DNA from: DATBAT01 sp036271375
GTDB taxonomy: Bacteria > Acidobacteriota > Terriglobia > Terriglobales > Acidobacteriaceae
Assembly (NCBI GenBank): GCA_036271375.1
Contig: DATBAT010000258.1
Coordinates: 1-64,000, forward strand
Reading direction: 5' to 3'
Length of the DNA stretch: 64,000 bases
The notes below the pieces were generated by a model. It saw only the letters and a list, made by a program, of their open reading frames with translations, did not search any database and was not told the origin of the DNA. This document shows positions 61,405 through 64,000 of this stretch, one piece after another; the first letter of the stretch is position 1, and the number at the start of each line of letters is the position of its first letter. A program made the translations under genes and the position numbers.

Positions 61405-62250
61405 CTAAGCGATGCGGTCGATGAATGTTTCACCAAGAGAGTCAGGCCGTAATTTCTCCGCCGAAGCTCTTGAAGCTAAATCACCAACACTGGACTGGCT
61501 ATCTGAGGGCCTACGGGCATAAAACGTCAACTCCCCTCGTTCCCACCTATCAAATCCATGTGTGACTTTCTCGACTGTCGCCGTACAGCCCGGCTTGATA
61601 CGGTCATGGGTTTCAATGGCAATCGTTTCTATCCGGTCGATCCAGCCGCATTCTTCGAAAACCTCTTTTTCTGCGCCCTCAATGTCGATTTTGAGAAGAT
61701 CGACTTTTTCGATGCCAAATTCGGATAGTAGCGTGGGAATGGTGACTGCCCTGCTCCTGCCCTCTGAGGAGGTAACACTGAATGCCCATTTATCTCTGGA
61801 ATCGCTATTTGGCAAGCCCAAACTTACGGTCCCATCAACTCTCCATAGCGCGGCTTGAATGGGCACGATGTTCGGATACGGCGCGATATTCCTGAGCATC
61901 GTGAGGTAATTTGAGTTTTCTGGCTCAATCGCAATAATTCGGGCGTGGGGATATTGTGTTGCAAAGTAGATGGCGGTGAGGCCAATGTTTGCACCAGCAT
62001 CGACTATCGTGAGTGGAACTTTCTTCGGTAGTTCGACGTGGTATTCCTTGGAAAGAAGGACAAAGTTGTACACAAGCACATCAGAGGTTCTCACTCGGAG
62101 GAAAATGGGATGTTTCAGTCCGGGAGGGTGTACCCTTACTTCTTCTGGCCAACCAAACAAATAGTGGCCAAGAGCGGCGGCAAATCCCCGAATCCCGAGG
62201 GTCTTGTAATAGAAATGTGCTCCGCTCAGCGTCTCATTCTTGCTCGCCAT
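61405..62250 (-). CDS. FkbM family methyltransferase
   Basis: 281 aa. The SAM-binding motif I reads LTIVDAGANIGLTAIYFATQ, followed by RIIAIEPENSNYLTMLRNI and the FkbM-typical DLLKIDIEGAEKEVFEECGW. The family O-methylates sugars and other small molecules. Located between GT2 and GT4 genes, it likely methylates a sugar in the polysaccharide made here. Spacing to neighbours is 9 bp and 22 bp, consistent with one operon. Confidence 0.9.
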   Translation of the reverse strand: MASKNETLSGAHFYYKTLGIRGFAAALGHYLFGWPEEVRVHPPGLKHPIFLRVRTSDVLVYNFVLLSKEYHVELPKKVPLTIVDAGANIGLTAIYFATQYPHARIIAIEPENSNYLTMLRNIAPYPNIVPIQAALWRVDGTVSLGLPNSDSRDKWAFSVTSSEGRSRAVTIPTLLSEFGIEKVDLLKIDIEGAEKEVFEECGWIDRIETIAIETHDRIKPGCTATVEKVTHGFDRWERGELTFYARRPSDSQSSVGDLASRASAEKLRPDSLGETFIDRIA

Positions 62251-62259
62251 AAGGTTGCC

Positions 62260-63312
62260 TCACATGTACCGTAGGTTAATCACTCGATTCGCAAGTGCCA
62301 CGGATAGCTTCTGTGGAAGGATGCGAATTCCTAAAATTACGAGTGCCATGACGATCCGCTTAAGCGGATGGCGGACCTTGAAGGTTGACTTCAAGTGTGC
62401 AATAAATCCGGGCGCCGCCCCTGTGCTGGAAAGTTGATAGGCAAGGTATTCCAAAGTAAGGATTCTCCAATTTGAGTTCCGCCACCGGCTTGCGCGGCCG
62501 TCAAGTCCCAAGGAGTTGGAAATCTCCGCTAGCCGCTTCATGCGAGTCTCGTAGTGGCCAAGAACCATTCGAATGTTTCCGACGGTCATGGGGACCCATC
62601 CGCAGGTCATGTTCGCGCCATGCAACCGGTAGGCAGCTTTCACCTCATCAAGAACGACGACTTCGCCAAACAGAGGCGCCGCGTCCATGAGGAAGGTTTC
62701 CGACCCGATGGTTCGTCGAGTCTCGGGCAAGGGAAAGACACGATCCAAAAAGTTACGCGACCAAGCATTCCCGGAATTAGGCGTTGAGACGTACGAGCCG
62801 GGCCCTCTTCGCAGCATCAGATCGCGCATCTCCCCAACATCTGCAGGCTTGCCGGGAATCCTTTCTCCGGAGGGCGTGGTTCCATTCAGCACGGTCATGT
62901 AAGTTTCAGACCGTACGACTCCCGGTTTGCGCAACGCACGCGCATGCGCCGCAACGGCGCCAGCCAGAAGATAGTCGTCGGCATCCAGAAAAATCACGAT
63001 TGATCCCTTACAGAGATTGAAACCGTGATTCATCGAGGTGACCATGCCGCCATTGCTCTTGAACGAGGCGTGTAGACGATCAGAGTAGGAATCTATGACG
63101 CTTCGGGAATCGTCGGTCGAACCGTCATCCACCACGATCAATTCGATGGGTTGGTAGTCCTGCGCGAGGACGCTGTCGATGCACTCTTTCAGAAAGTGAC
63201 CGTAGTTGTAGTTAAGGATAACGACGCTGACCAGATCGTTTTCCAGGAGGCGCAGTTTGTGCGGCTCGGGCTGCGTCGATACGACTGCGCGGACCGCGAG
63301 ATTGTCTAGCAT
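62260..63312 (-). CDS. Glycosyltransferase family 2
   Basis: 350 aa. GT-A fold with VSVVILNYNYGHFLKECIDS, the DXD-like region SIVIFLDADDYLLAGAVAAH and IELIVVDDGSTDDSRSVID. The lower region includes the acceptor side. The C-terminal part is hydrophobic (IVMALVILGIRILPQKL) and may touch the membrane. It probably adds a sugar in the same polysaccharide pathway. Its start overlaps the upstream GT4 gene end by 7 bp. Confidence 0.92.
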   Translation of the reverse strand: MLDNLAVRAVVSTQPEPHKLRLLENDLVSVVILNYNYGHFLKECIDSVLAQDYQPIELIVVDDGSTDDSRSVIDSYSDRLHASFKSNGGMVTSMNHGFNLCKGSIVIFLDADDYLLAGAVAAHARALRKPGVVRSETYMTVLNGTTPSGERIPGKPADVGEMRDLMLRRGPGSYVSTPNSGNAWSRNFLDRVFPLPETRRTIGSETFLMDAAPLFGEVVVLDEVKAAYRLHGANMTCGWVPMTVGNIRMVLGHYETRMKRLAEISNSLGLDGRASRWRNSNWRILTLEYLAYQLSSTGAAPGFIAHLKSTFKVRHPLKRIVMALVILGIRILPQKLSVALANRVINLRYM

Positions 63313-64000
63313 GCGTCCCTTTCTTGTGCTTTCAATTTTTGATCTGTTTCTTCCCGAAGACTAATGATCTTGACCGCGCGATTCGACAGCAGGGTATCTT
63401 GGTCATTCGCTAGGGATCCGTAACTCAATGCTAGAGACGAAAGCCCTTCTTCCAAATTGAACTTGCTCTCGTAAAACTTTTCTAAGTGCTGGCGAGAACT
63501 GACCACTTTCCGCCCTTTCGCCGCGAGGATAGAATCGGCCCACAGCTCTGGTAAGTCCTCCAGGCTGAGAAACTGTGCCAGCTGGGAATCGACCACCGCT
63601 TCCTCGGGCACGCGATCGGAAATGAAGCAGGGAAGTCCTGCAGCTTGTGCCTCGACGGCAACCAAGCCCAGGCCTTCATAGCGTGACGGCAGCACGAAAC
63701 AGTCCATGGCGCTGAGCATGATTTGAGGAACGGACAGGGTGTCCGGGACAAAGGTCACGCGTTTGCCCAATCCGCGGGCCTGAACTTCGGATTCCATTTG
63801 AGGCCTTAGCGGGCCGTCGCCGATCAGCAGAAAGTGAGCTTCCTCCGAATGCTTTACGACTTCAGCGCCAATCTGCAAAAGAAAGGCATGGTTCTTCTGT
63901 TCGTGGAAGCGACCGACGTGGCCCACCACAAAAGCGCCGACGGGAATTCCCAGCGTCTTACGCAGACTTGGGTCAGGGGCCTGTGCGAACGGGGCGAAGT
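63306..64000 (-). CDS. Glycosyltransferase family 4 (partial, 5' end outside window)
   Basis: The frame is open to the right edge. The visible C-terminal 230 residues begin in the linker and donor-binding domain: GAFVVGHVGRFHEQKNHAFL, EVQARGLGKRVTFVPDTLSV and FVLPSRYEGLGLVAVEAQAA, which holds the E-x7-E motif of GT4. The N-terminal half is missing. An apparent start at 63929 is internal to the domain and is not a true start. Confidence 0.85.
   Translation of the reverse strand, partial: FAPFAQAPDPSLRKTLGIPVGAFVVGHVGRFHEQKNHAFLLQIGAEVVKHSEEAHFLLIGDGPLRPQMESEVQARGLGKRVTFVPDTLSVPQIMLSAMDCFVLPSRYEGLGLVAVEAQAAGLPCFISDRVPEEAVVDSQLAQFLSLEDLPELWADSILAAKGRKVVSSRQHLEKFYESKFNLEEGLSSLALSYGSLANDQDTLLSNRAVKIISLREETDQKLKAQERDAC

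Noticed and set aside
1..64000. tRNA, rRNA, insertion sequences or CRISPR arrays
   Set aside because: None was recognised by reading both strands. No direct-repeat arrays or transposase motifs were seen.

Overview
The window looks like a chromosomal segment of an Acidobacteriota (Terriglobia/Koribacter-like) soil bacterium. This is inferred from gene content, not from an rRNA gene. The signs are very large TonB-dependent receptors with an N-terminal carboxypeptidase-regulatory-like (CarboxypepD_reg) domain, a CRTAC1/ASPIC FG-GAP protein, ECF sigma factors next to Ser/Thr kinases with beta-propellers, many Tat-exported carbohydrate enzymes and moderately high GC. I see no tRNA, rRNA, insertion sequence or CRISPR array.

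Layout. (1) 1-25 kb is a carbohydrate-use and outer-membrane-uptake region. It holds three TonB-dependent receptors, a LacI regulator with candidate operators, a Gfo/Idh/MocA oxidoreductase, a glucosamine-6-phosphate-deaminase-like enzyme, a GH116-type glucosidase, an M24-like protein, an ECF sigma/anti-sigma pair, a receptor-TPR-CRTAC1 gene run, a five-bladed-propeller glycosidase and an SMP-30 lactonase. (2) 25-28.4 kb has a small envelope group: CsgG-like, c-heme HAMP sensor and FecR-domain protein. (3) 28.7-51.4 kb is a non-flagellar type III secretion (T3SS) locus. It starts with a sigma-28-type sigma factor, continues through sctI-J-(K)-L-N-O-P-Q-fliO-like-R-S-T-U, then needle-like proteins with TPR chaperones and sctV, and ends with FHA and Ser/Thr-kinase genes. 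(4) 51.4-60 kb is accessory: a secreted protein, decayed surface-protein genes (DNRLRE/FN3 and collagen-like), a membrane coiled-coil protein, an ECF sigma plus kinase pair and a GH-A-like glycosidase. A conserved 40-bp palindrome occurs twice. (5) 60-64 kb is a glycan-biosynthesis run (two GT4, one GT2, one FkbM methyltransferase).

The T3SS is the most unusual part. It has the full export apparatus, ATPase and lipoprotein ring protein SctJ, but I find no secretin (SctC), no ordinary SctD periplasmic domain, and no recognisable translocators or effectors. It keeps a FliO-like gene, has an FHA domain fused to the C-ring protein SctQ, and has a minimal FHA-transmembrane protein in place of SctD. 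It ends in two kinase genes, one degenerate at the DFG Asp and one apparently active, which share a repeated GPxA module. A bipartite sequence, AGCAAC-N14/15-T(C/T)CGATAA, lies before the inner-rod gene and both needle-like genes. It resembles a sigma-28 promoter and fits control by the sigma factor that opens the locus. Together these features suggest a secretin-less, flagellum-like secretion machine whose expression is set by its own sigma factor and whose assembly may be tuned by phospho-Thr signalling.
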